Positions 51,189 through 59,938 of a stretch of 64,000 nucleotides of DNA are shown in pieces. The first letter of the stretch is position 1; each line of letters begins with the position of its first letter. The stretch comes from Algoriphagus taiwanensis (GTDB taxonomy: Bacteria > Bacteroidota > Bacteroidia > Cytophagales > Cyclobacteriaceae). The DNA lies in assembly GCF_036245645.1 (NCBI RefSeq), contig NZ_BTPE01000015.1:1-64000 (forward strand). Reading direction: 5' to 3'. The translations under genes were made by a program, and so were the position numbers. Under the pieces are notes generated by a model. That model made no database searches and was not told where the DNA came from. It saw only the letters and a program-made list of their open reading frames with translations.

Positions 51189-52877
51189 ATGACCCAGAAC
51201 CGCCTGAAAAAGTACAGTTGGGAAATCAGTGACAATGACGAGCATCCGGCAGGCAAGGCCATGTTGTATGCTACGGGATTGTCAGATAAAAAAATGAAGC
51301 AGCCCTTTGTAGGGATAGCGAGCTGCGGATACGAGAGTAACCCCTGCAACATGCACCTCAATGACTTCGCCGGTCTGATCAAGTCCTCCTCGCAGGAATA
51401 CGATCTGACCGGTTTGGTTTTTAATACCATTGGTATATCCGACGGTACGTCTATGGGCACTTTGGGGATGCGCTATTCCTTGGTTTCCAGAGAAATCATA
51501 GCAGACTCGATAGAATCATTTATTCTAGGACATTCTTTTGATGCTTGCGTCGCTGTAGCTGGTTGTGATAAGAATATGCCCGGTGCGATTATCGGAATGC
51601 TCCGAATCAATCGACCCGCAATCATGGTCTACGGAGGCACAATTGCCTCAGGACTATACAAAGGAGAAAAGTTGAATATCGTTTCCGCTTTTGAGGCCTT
51701 TGGAAAGAGGATTCAAGGTACGATATCCGATGAGGATTACGATGGAGTCATCCGAAACGCTTGTCCCGGTGCCGGGGCCTGCGGAGGGATGTATACTGCC
51801 AATACCATGTCTTCTGCAATTGAAGCCATGGGGATGTCCTTGCCTTATTCCGCATCTTATCCTGCCAACTCTCCGGAAAAGCTGAGAGAATGCAGAGAGG
51901 TCAATAAATACATCCAAATCCTTTTGGAAAAAGACCTGAAGCCTAAAGATATCATCACCCGAAAAAGCATTGAAAATGCCGTTCGAGTGGTCATTGCTTT
52001 AGGAGGTAGCACCAATGCAGTCCTTCATACCTTGGCTATTGCCCGGACTGCCGGAGTGGATTTCACTCTTCAGGATTTCAAAGACTTGAATGCAAAAACT
52101 CCCCTGATCGGAGACTTCAAGCCTTCCGGTAAATTTTTGATGGAAGACCTGCACGAGCAGGGAGGATTGCCTGCCTTCATGAAGTATTTCCTGGACAAAG
52201 GATTCCTCCATGGGGATTGCATGACTGTCACCGGAAAGACTTTGGCAGAAAATCTGGAAAAAGTAGATGCGATTGTCCCCTCCAAGGTCAATGTCATCCA
52301 TCCGGTAGAATCTCCTATCAAGGAGACAGGACACCTTTGCATCCTTTCAGGTAATCTGGCTCCAGAGGGAGCTGTGGCCAAAATTACCGGGAAAGAAGGC
52401 CGATTATTTACCGGGCCGGCCAAAGTGTTTGATTCCGAATTGGAAGCAAATAATGCGATTCGGGATCATGTGGTCAAAGCAGGCGATGTGGTTGTCATTC
52501 GAAATGTAGGGCCAAAAGGAGCTCCCGGAATGCCGGAAATGCTCAAGCCTACCTCCATGATTATCGGAGCAGGATTGGGTGCAGATGTAGCTCTGATTAC
52601 CGATGGTAGATTTTCAGGAGGTACTCACGGCTTTGTAGTGGGGCATGTCACTCCGGAAGCCTGGTGCGGTGGACCAATTGGTTTGCTCAGGGATGGGGAT
52701 TTGGTCACCATTGACACGGACAATCAATCCTTGTCCGTGGAAGTAAGCGATGCAGAATTTGCAGAAAGAAAGAAAACATGGTCTCCCAAGCCCATCGACG
52801 GACTTCAGGGAACCCTCAAAAAATACAATAAACTCGTAGCAACCGCTTCCGAGGGTTGCGTTACCGACAAATTCTAA
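51189..52877 (+). CDS. ilvD: Dihydroxy-acid dehydratase
   Basis: Third step of Val/Ile synthesis, dehydrating dihydroxy acids to 2-oxo acids with an iron-sulfur cluster. Cluster cysteines are seen in SCGYESNPCNMHL, AGCDKNMPG and PGAGACGGMYTANTMSSA. 562 residues, full length. First structural gene after the attenuator; ilvB starts 5 bp after its stop. Confidence 0.97.
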   Translation: MTQNRLKKYSWEISDNDEHPAGKAMLYATGLSDKKMKQPFVGIASCGYESNPCNMHLNDFAGLIKSSSQEYDLTGLVFNTIGISDGTSMGTLGMRYSLVSREIIADSIESFILGHSFDACVAVAGCDKNMPGAIIGMLRINRPAIMVYGGTIASGLYKGEKLNIVSAFEAFGKRIQGTISDEDYDGVIRNACPGAGACGGMYTANTMSSAIEAMGMSLPYSASYPANSPEKLRECREVNKYIQILLEKDLKPKDIITRKSIENAVRVVIALGGSTNAVLHTLAIARTAGVDFTLQDFKDLNAKTPLIGDFKPSGKFLMEDLHEQGGLPAFMKYFLDKGFLHGDCMTVTGKTLAENLEKVDAIVPSKVNVIHPVESPIKETGHLCILSGNLAPEGAVAKITGKEGRLFTGPAKVFDSELEANNAIRDHVVKAGDVVVIRNVGPKGAPGMPEMLKPTSMIIGAGLGADVALITDGRFSGGTHGFVVGHVTPEAWCGGPIGLLRDGDLVTIDTDNQSLSVEVSDAEFAERKKTWSPKPIDGLQGTLKKYNKLVATASEGCVTDKF

Positions 52878-52882
52878 AGCCT

Positions 52883-54574
52883 ATGAAGGACTTGATAAGA
52901 GGTGCGGACATTGTAGTACGCTCATTGATTGCCGAGCAAGCTGAGCTGATTTTTGGATATCCCGGTGGAGCTATCATGCCGGTTTATGATGCTCTGTATG
53001 ATTATCATGATCAGATCAAGCACGTCTTGACCCGTCATGAGCAGGGAGCAATTCATGCAGCCCAGGGGTATGCAAGAGTATCTGGAAAAGTTGGTGTCTG
53101 CCTTGCCACCTCAGGCCCGGGTGCTACTAATTTGATTACTGGACTCGCCGATGCACAGATTGACAGTACGCCGCTTGTGTGCATCACAGGTCAGGTTGCT
53201 GCTCACCTTTTGGGAACTGATGCTTTCCAGGAGACGGATGTAGTCGGGATTTCTATGCCGGGCACCAAATGGAATATTCAGGTAAGAAGAGTGGAAGACA
53301 TTGCTCCTGCCATTGCCAAAGGCTTCTACATCGCTCGATCTGGAAGACCCGGTCCGGTTTTGATTGACATCACCAAAAATGCCCAAGTAGACTTTGGGGA
53401 ATTCAACTATACGCCTTGCCTCGGGTTTAGATCCTATAAGACTCATCATCCTGTTGACCTTTCATCCATTCAGCAGGCTGCAGATTTGATCAATCAAGCT
53501 GAAAGACCCTATTTGCTTTTTGGTCAGGGAGTGGTTTTGGGTAAAGCAGAGGCAGAATTGAAGTTTTTCTTGGACAAATCAGGAATCCCGGCCGCCTCGA
53601 CTCTTTTGGGTTCAGGAGCACTTTCAGAGGAGCACCCGAATTTCGTTGGGAAGTTGGGGATGCATGGCAATTATGCGCCCAACCTATTGACCAATCAATG
53701 TGACGTATTGATAGCTGTCGGGATGCGCTTCGATGACCGGGTCACAGGAGATTTGAAGCGCTATGCCAAGCAGGCCAAAGTGATTCATTTGGAACTTGAC
53801 CCTGCAGAAATCAACAAGAATGTAAAAGCTACTGTGGCTGTGCAGGGGGATTGCAGGGAGAGTTTGGCTATGCTGACTGATTCTATTCAGGCAAAAAAGC
53901 ATGGAGATTGGATGGCCAAATTCCGTGAATTGGAGCAATTGGAAAAATCTTCCGTAGTCCAGCATGACCTGACTCCTACCAAAACAGGATTGACTATGGG
54001 TGAGGTAATCCATCAGATTAACCAATACAAGGCAGATGATGCCGTTTTGGTCACCGATGTGGGACAGCATCAGATGATTGCCTGGAGATATTTCAATTAC
54101 AAAAAACCGAGAACTCAAGTCACCTCAGGAGGATTGGGTACCATGGGATTTGCACTGCCTGCCGCCTTGGGGGCGCAGCTTCATGATTATTCCCGCCAAG
54201 TAATCTGTGTAGCAGGTGATGGAGGTATTCAGATGACCATTCAGGAATTGGGAACAATCAAGCAGACCAAAGCTCCTGTGAAGATCGTTTTGCTCAATAA
54301 CAACTACCTCGGAATGGTCCGTCAGTGGCAGCAGATGTTTTTCGATAAGCGGTACTCCTTCACTGAATTGGACAATCCTGACTTTGTGAAGCTTTCGGAG
54401 GCCTACGGAATCAAGGCTCAAAAAGTAGTGGAGCGAGGAGATCTCAAAGAAGCAATTGAGGATATGCTGATTCACGATGGTCCTTATTTCCTTGAAGTGG
54501 TTGTGGAAAAAGAAGATAACGTATTTCCGATGATCGCTACCGGATGCTCGGTAGAAGAGGTCAGACTCAGCTAA
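52883..54574 (+). CDS. ilvB: Acetolactate synthase large subunit
   Basis: Thiamine-diphosphate enzyme that condenses two pyruvates, or pyruvate and 2-oxobutyrate. The catalytic Glu is in RHEQGAIHAAQGYAR; the ThDP/Mg motif GDGGIQMTIQELGT runs to NNNYLGM about residue 455-480. ATG 52883 (MKDLIRGADIVV) gives 563 residues; a start at 52856 would lie inside ilvD. Confidence 0.97.
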   Translation: MKDLIRGADIVVRSLIAEQAELIFGYPGGAIMPVYDALYDYHDQIKHVLTRHEQGAIHAAQGYARVSGKVGVCLATSGPGATNLITGLADAQIDSTPLVCITGQVAAHLLGTDAFQETDVVGISMPGTKWNIQVRRVEDIAPAIAKGFYIARSGRPGPVLIDITKNAQVDFGEFNYTPCLGFRSYKTHHPVDLSSIQQAADLINQAERPYLLFGQGVVLGKAEAELKFFLDKSGIPAASTLLGSGALSEEHPNFVGKLGMHGNYAPNLLTNQCDVLIAVGMRFDDRVTGDLKRYAKQAKVIHLELDPAEINKNVKATVAVQGDCRESLAMLTDSIQAKKHGDWMAKFRELEQLEKSSVVQHDLTPTKTGLTMGEVIHQINQYKADDAVLVTDVGQHQMIAWRYFNYKKPRTQVTSGGLGTMGFALPAALGAQLHDYSRQVICVAGDGGIQMTIQELGTIKQTKAPVKIVLLNNNYLGMVRQWQQMFFDKRYSFTELDNPDFVKLSEAYGIKAQKVVERGDLKEAIEDMLIHDGPYFLEVVVEKEDNVFPMIATGCSVEEVRLS

Positions 54575-54584
54575 TCCCCTCGCT

Positions 54585-55085
54585 ATGAAACGCTATACCA
54601 TTTTCGTCATCACAGAGAATTTCATCGGGATACTCAACCGAATCACGATCATTTTCACCCGAAGGGGAATCAATATTGATGCTTTGACAGCTTCGGAAAG
54701 CCGGATTTCCGGAATTCACCGGATTACTATAGAAGTGACTGTAAGTGAGGAAACCGTGATTCATCTGGTCAATCAGATCGAAAAAATCATCGATGTGATC
54801 AAGGCCTTTTATCATGAAGACTCCGGGGTGGTCTATCAGGAGATTGCTCTTTACAAAATACCGGTTACCCGATTGGATTCAGGTTTAGAGAAAATCATCC
54901 GTCAGCACAATGCCAAAATCATTGCAGCAGAGCCGGAGTTTGTCGTTCTCGAACTCACCGGACACAAGGAGCAAACCCAAGAACTCTTGGAAATCCTGAA
55001 AAGCTATGGTTTGCTGGAGTTTGCCCGATCAGGAAGAGTAGCAGTGGCCAGGAGAATGCTAACTATAGATACGCTATTGAAATAA
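54585..55085 (+). CDS. ilvN: Acetolactate synthase small (regulatory) subunit
   Basis: ACT-domain subunit that stimulates the large subunit and gives valine feedback inhibition. N-terminal ACT domain (about 3-75): YTIFVITENFIGILNRITIIFTRRGINIDAL; a second domain follows. 166 residues. 10 bp after ilvB. The gene is also called ilvH when paired with other isozymes. Confidence 0.94.
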   Translation: MKRYTIFVITENFIGILNRITIIFTRRGINIDALTASESRISGIHRITIEVTVSEETVIHLVNQIEKIIDVIKAFYHEDSGVVYQEIALYKIPVTRLDSGLEKIIRQHNAKIIAAEPEFVVLELTGHKEQTQELLEILKSYGLLEFARSGRVAVARRMLTIDTLLK

Positions 55086-55219
55086 GTATAACCTATTGAA
55101 TATCAAATTGTAAATAAATCCAAGACTGTGAAATTGAGCCTGTCGATCTACTTCAATCGCTAGATTGATTTAAAACTAGGTGAGATTCCATATAGCCTTT
55201 AAAATCAAACCATACACTT

Positions 55220-56263
55220 ATGAAATTGAAATTTGGAAACGTTGAAGAAAACGTAGTAACCCGAGAAGAATTCCCTTTGGAAAAAGCCAGAGAAGTTCTC
55301 AAAGATGAAGTAATCGCAGTCATCGGCTACGGTGTACAGGGTCCAGGTCAGGCACTAAACCTGAAGGACAACGGATTCAACGTAATTGTGGGCCAAAGAA
55401 GCGGCTCCAAAACTTGGGACAAAGCCATTGCAGATGGTTGGGTTCCCGGTGAGACTCTATTTGAAATTGAAGAAGCCTGTGAAAAAGGAACTATCATTCA
55501 ATTCCTTCTTTCTGATGCAGGTCAGATTGCTCTTTGGCCAACCGTAAAAAAACACCTGACTCCGGGAAAAGCACTTTATTTTTCTCATGGTTTTGGAGTG
55601 ACCTATAAGGAGAAAACAGGAATTATTCCTCCTGCTGATGTGGATGTGATCTTGGTGGCACCAAAAGGATCCGGTACTTCATTGAGAAGAATGTTTGTGG
55701 AGGGCAGAGGATTGAACTCATCTTATGCGATTTACCAGGATGCCACGGGCAAAGCAAAAGACCGCGTAGTAGCCTTGGGTATTGGCGTAGGATCAGGATA
55801 CTTGTTTGAAACGGATTTTTATCGTGAAGTGACTTCTGACCTTACTGGTGAGAGAGGAACATTGATGGGAGCCATTCAGGGAATTTTTGCTGCACAGTAC
55901 GAAGTGTTGAGAGCCAATGGACATACCCCATCTGAAGCATTTAATGAGACCGTGGAAGAACTGACTCAATCCTTGATGCCTTTAGTAGCTGAAAATGGTA
56001 TGGACTGGATGTACGCCAACTGTTCCACTACCGCTCAGCGGGGAGCTTTGGACTGGTGGAAGCCTTTCCGTGATGCGACCAAGCCGGTTTTCGAGGCGCT
56101 TTATGATTCAGTAAAGACAGGTAAGGAAGCCCAGAAATCCATCGATTCCAACTCCAAAGCCGATTACAGAGAAAAGCTGGAGGCTGAATTGAAAGAATTA
56201 CGTGAGTCTGAAATGTGGCAGGCCGGAGCGGTCGTCCGTCAGTTGAGACCAGAGAATAATTAA
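55220..56263 (+). CDS. ilvC: Ketol-acid reductoisomerase
   Basis: Isomerises and reduces acetolactate and acetohydroxybutyrate. Rossmann motif VIGYGVQGPGQALNLKDNG, Mg-binding LTGERGTLMG and NETVEELTQSLMPL, and SHGFGVTY are visible. 347 residues: the short class I form. The 134-bp gap before it is the largest up to this point in the operon; I found no terminator or promoter consensus in it. Confidence 0.96.
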   Translation: MKLKFGNVEENVVTREEFPLEKAREVLKDEVIAVIGYGVQGPGQALNLKDNGFNVIVGQRSGSKTWDKAIADGWVPGETLFEIEEACEKGTIIQFLLSDAGQIALWPTVKKHLTPGKALYFSHGFGVTYKEKTGIIPPADVDVILVAPKGSGTSLRRMFVEGRGLNSSYAIYQDATGKAKDRVVALGIGVGSGYLFETDFYREVTSDLTGERGTLMGAIQGIFAAQYEVLRANGHTPSEAFNETVEELTQSLMPLVAENGMDWMYANCSTTAQRGALDWWKPFRDATKPVFEALYDSVKTGKEAQKSIDSNSKADYREKLEAELKELRESEMWQAGAVVRQLRPENN

Positions 56264-56283
56264 AAACCCAAACCCGAAAGATT

Positions 56284-57792
56284 ATGAGTGACAAGCTGTG
56301 GATATTCGATACGACCCTGCGTGACGGGGAGCAAGTGCCCGGGTGCCAGCTCAATACCCAGGAAAAGATCATTGTGGCCAAGGCTCTGGAAGAGCTTGGC
56401 GTGGATATTATCGAGGCGGGATTTCCGATTTCCAGTCCGGGAGATTTCAATTCCGTGCAGGAGATTTCAAAAGCCGTTTCCAATCCAATCATTTGTGCCC
56501 TTTCCCGAGCTGTAGAAAAGGACATCGAAGTAGCCGCCGCGGCACTCAAGTATGCCAAAAAAGGCCGAATCCATACGGGAATTGGAGTGTCTCCTTATCA
56601 CATCCAGTACAAGCTGCGCTCTACTCCTGATGAAATCATCCGTCGGGGTGTGGCGGCGGTGAAGTTCGCCAAGCGTTTTGTGGAAGATGTGGAGTTTTAT
56701 GCCGAGGATGCCGGGCGCTCTGAGCCGGACTTTCTCTTCAAAATCATCGAGGAAGTAATCAAAGCCGGAGCTACAGTAGTCAATATTCCGGATACGACGG
56801 GGTATACTCTTCCCGAACAGTACGGTGCCATCATTGCAGGCTTGAAAAATAATGTGCCGAACATTGATAAGGCAATCATTGCGACCCACTGCCACAATGA
56901 CCTCGGTATGGCGACTGCCAATACCGTGGCCGGAGTTCAAAACGGAGCCCGTCAGGTCGAAGTGACTATCAACGGAATCGGTGAACGGGCAGGAAATACT
57001 TCGATGGAAGAAGTGGTCATGGCTATCAAATGCCATAAATCCATTCCAGTTCACACGGACATTGTTACTCAGAAGATTTACCAGACCAGCCGCTTGGTGT
57101 CCAAGCTGATGAATATGCCGGTGCAGCCCAACAAGGCAATCGTTGGTAGAAATGCCTTTGCGCACTCTTCCGGAATTCACCAAGATGGGGTACTCAAGCA
57201 CCGAGAGAACTACGAAATCATCGACCCGAAAGAAGTTGGGGTGGAGGAATCATCCATCGTTTTGACTGCTCGGTCTGGAAGGGCTGCTTTGAAGCATCAT
57301 TTGGATGCTTTGGGAGTCGAGCTGGAAGGAGAAGAGCTGAGAGAGGTCTATGAAGCATTCTTGGTTTTGGCTGATTCCAAGCGAGATATTGGTAGAAAAG
57401 ACCTCTTGGAGCTTGTTGGAAAGTACATGGACGAGTCCAACTTTATTGAATTGGAGAATGTGAGTTATTCCTCGAATGGTTCGGTAAAGGCAGAAGTTCA
57501 CCTGAAAATCGGTAATGAAAAACACGTGGCCTCTTCTTCTGGAGTGGGCCCTGTAGACGCCGTATTGAAAGCCATTGAGAAAATCGTAAAACCTCAGGTG
57601 GATTTGGAAGAATTTCTTATTCAGGCAATTACTCACGGTTCAGATGATGTGGCCAAAGTCCACATGCGCCTAATCAAATCCGAAAAACCTTATTACGGCT
57701 TTGCTTCCAATCAAGACATTGTCTTGGCTTCTGCTCAAGCCTTTGTCGATGCACTCAACAAAATACCAGTCAAAGAATACGCGACTGCTTAA
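56284..57792 (+). CDS. leuA: 2-isopropylmalate synthase
   Basis: First committed step to leucine, joining acetyl-CoA and 2-oxoisovalerate. Catalytic domain (about 1-280) with IFDTTLRDGEQVPGCQ and HCHNDLGMATANTV, then GNTSMEEVVMA and the C-terminal leucine-binding regulatory domain (about 390-502). 502 residues. leuC starts 2 bp after it. A second LeuA-like gene lies downstream. Confidence 0.95.
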   Translation: MSDKLWIFDTTLRDGEQVPGCQLNTQEKIIVAKALEELGVDIIEAGFPISSPGDFNSVQEISKAVSNPIICALSRAVEKDIEVAAAALKYAKKGRIHTGIGVSPYHIQYKLRSTPDEIIRRGVAAVKFAKRFVEDVEFYAEDAGRSEPDFLFKIIEEVIKAGATVVNIPDTTGYTLPEQYGAIIAGLKNNVPNIDKAIIATHCHNDLGMATANTVAGVQNGARQVEVTINGIGERAGNTSMEEVVMAIKCHKSIPVHTDIVTQKIYQTSRLVSKLMNMPVQPNKAIVGRNAFAHSSGIHQDGVLKHRENYEIIDPKEVGVEESSIVLTARSGRAALKHHLDALGVELEGEELREVYEAFLVLADSKRDIGRKDLLELVGKYMDESNFIELENVSYSSNGSVKAEVHLKIGNEKHVASSSGVGPVDAVLKAIEKIVKPQVDLEEFLIQAITHGSDDVAKVHMRLIKSEKPYYGFASNQDIVLASAQAFVDALNKIPVKEYATA

Positions 57793-57794
57793 TT

Positions 57795-59201
57795 ATGGAA
57801 AAGACAACATTATTTGATAAAATCTGGGATTCACATGTCGTGAAATCTGTTCCCGCAGGACCGGATGTATTCTTCATCGATAAGCATTTTATCCATGAAG
57901 TGACTTCCCCTGTCGCTTTTCTCAATTTGGAGAAAAGAGGCATCGGCGTGAAATATCCTCACCGTACGATCGCCACCCCTGACCACAACGTGCCTACGGT
58001 CGATCAGGATCAAACGATCAAGGACAAGCTTTCCCGAATGCAGGTGGAAAAGCTTCGAGAAAACTGTAAAAAGTACGGGATCGAATTGCATGACTTGGGC
58101 TCGGCTCATCATGGAATCGTTCACGTGATCGGTCCTGAATTGGGGGTGACCCAACCGGGAATGACGATCGTTTGTGGGGATTCACATACCTCTACCCATG
58201 GAGCTTTCGGGGCGATTGCCTTTGGTATCGGTACTTCTGAGGTGGAAATGGTTCTTGCCACCCAATGCATTATGCAATCCAAACCCAAGAAAATGCGGAT
58301 TTCCGTAGAAGGAGAGCTTGGAAAAGGCGTGACTTCCAAAGACATCATTCTATACATCATTTCCAAAATTTCTGCAGCGGGTGCTACGGGCTATTTCGTG
58401 GAATATGCGGGTTCGGCGATCCGAAATCTGTCCATGGAAGCCCGAATGACCATCTGCAACATGTCCATCGAAATGGGTGCTCGTGGAGGGTTGATTGCTC
58501 CTGACGAAACGACTTTTACTTTCCTTAATGGAAAACAATACGCACCACATGGTGCAGATTGGGATAAAGCAGTGGCTTATTGGAAAACACTTAAAACCGA
58601 CGAGGGAGCTGTTTTCGACAAAGAACTGGTCTTTGATGCAGCGGATATCGAGCCGATGATCACTTACGGTACCAATCCCGGAATGGGTATCAAGGTGGTG
58701 GAAAACATTCCAACTACCGAAGGAATGGAAGGCTCCAACAAAACTTCCTATTTGAAATCCTTGGAATACATGGGCTTCCAGCCGGGCGAACCTGTCAAGG
58801 GAAAGCAAGTGGACTACGTATTCGTGGGATCATGTACCAATGGCCGAATCGAAGACATCCGAGCTGTTGCCAACTTTGTCAAAGGCAAGAAAAAGGCAGA
58901 CAACATCACCGCCTGGATTGTGCCGGGTTCCAGAGAAGTGGAAAAACTGGCCCATGAAGAAGGTTTGGTAAAAATCTTGGAAGAGGCTGGCTTCGAACTA
59001 CGACAGCCAGGCTGTTCCGCATGTCTGGCTATGAATGACGACAAGATTCCTGCCGGGAAATATGCGGTTTCTACTTCCAATCGAAACTTCGAAGGCCGTC
59101 AGGGTCCCGGAGCGAGAACCATGCTGGCTTCTCCTTTGACCGTGGCAGCAGTTGCCGTCACCGGACGAATCACCGACCCAAGGGAAGTATTCAACAATTA
59201 A
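57795..59201 (+). CDS. leuC: 3-isopropylmalate dehydratase large subunit
   Basis: Aconitase-family subunit with a [4Fe-4S] cluster that isomerises 2- to 3-isopropylmalate; in the citramalate route it also converts citramalate. Cluster cysteines are in FVGSCTNGRIEDIR and QPGCSACLAMN; DHNVPT and CGDSHTSTHGAFG are further family motifs. 468 residues. Works with LeuD, from which it is separated by 139 bp. Confidence 0.96.
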   Translation: MEKTTLFDKIWDSHVVKSVPAGPDVFFIDKHFIHEVTSPVAFLNLEKRGIGVKYPHRTIATPDHNVPTVDQDQTIKDKLSRMQVEKLRENCKKYGIELHDLGSAHHGIVHVIGPELGVTQPGMTIVCGDSHTSTHGAFGAIAFGIGTSEVEMVLATQCIMQSKPKKMRISVEGELGKGVTSKDIILYIISKISAAGATGYFVEYAGSAIRNLSMEARMTICNMSIEMGARGGLIAPDETTFTFLNGKQYAPHGADWDKAVAYWKTLKTDEGAVFDKELVFDAADIEPMITYGTNPGMGIKVVENIPTTEGMEGSNKTSYLKSLEYMGFQPGEPVKGKQVDYVFVGSCTNGRIEDIRAVANFVKGKKKADNITAWIVPGSREVEKLAHEEGLVKILEEAGFELRQPGCSACLAMNDDKIPAGKYAVSTSNRNFEGRQGPGARTMLASPLTVAAVAVTGRITDPREVFNN

Positions 59202-59340
59202 GAAATCTGAAATCAGAAGGCTGAAATGGGATGATTGAATAGTGCTTGGCAACTCAGGAATCAATAAAATCTTAATTGATCGTTGGGGGCTAGCTAATCT
59301 TTCAATTTTCCAGTTTTCCAATCTTCCAATCTGAAAAAAC
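59202..59340. repeat. Low-complexity spacer between leuC and leuD
   Basis: The only long gap in the leu part of the operon. It holds near-repeats of CTGAAATCAGAA/GCTGAAATGGG at its left end, a weak ATCAAT/ATTGAT hairpin, and a TTTTCCA/TCTTCCA tract (59301-59332) with four TTCCA-type units. No gene or T run. It looks like intergenic repeat text rather than a regulator site. Confidence 0.4.
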
Positions 59341-59931
59341 ATGGCTTACGATAAATTCACCATACTCCGAGATACGGCAGTCCCGCTTCCTACCGAAAAC
59401 GTGGATACTGACCAAATCATCCCTGCCCGATTCCTGAAAGCTACTGAGCGGGAGGGCTTTGGAGACAACCTTTTCCGGGACTGGAGATACGATGTAGAGG
59501 GAAATCCGAAGAAGGATTTTGTCCTAAATAATCCAACCTACTCTGGTAAAATTCTGGTAGCTGGTAAGAACTTCGGTTCAGGTTCCAGCCGGGAACATGC
59601 CGTTTGGGCGATTTACGATTATGGATTCCGCTGTGTGGTTTCCAGCTTTTTCGCAGATATCTTCAAAAACAACTGCCTCAATATCGGCGTGCTTCCTGTG
59701 ACTGTTTCTCCTGAGTTCGCGGATAAATTATTCGCAGCCATTGAGGCTGATCCTAAAACCGAAATCGAGGTCAATCTGCCTGCACAAAAAATCACTTTGC
59801 TTTCCACCGGTGAGTCGGAGACTTTCGATATCAACGAATACAAGAAAGGAAACATGCAGAATGGATTTGATGACATCGATTACTTGCTAAACATGTCTAC
59901 CGAAATCGAGTCTTTTGCGGCATCCAGATAA
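59341..59931 (+). CDS. leuD: 3-isopropylmalate dehydratase small subunit
   Basis: Swivel subunit partnering LeuC. TENVDTDQIIPARFLKATEREGFG and GKNFGSGSSREHAVWAIYDYGFRCVVSSFFADIF are the family signatures. 196 residues. ATG 59341; the next gene starts 7 bp after its stop. Confidence 0.95.
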   Translation: MAYDKFTILRDTAVPLPTENVDTDQIIPARFLKATEREGFGDNLFRDWRYDVEGNPKKDFVLNNPTYSGKILVAGKNFGSGSSREHAVWAIYDYGFRCVVSSFFADIFKNNCLNIGVLPVTVSPEFADKLFAAIEADPKTEIEVNLPAQKITLLSTGESETFDINEYKKGNMQNGFDDIDYLLNMSTEIESFAASR

Positions 59932-59938
59932 AGAAAAA

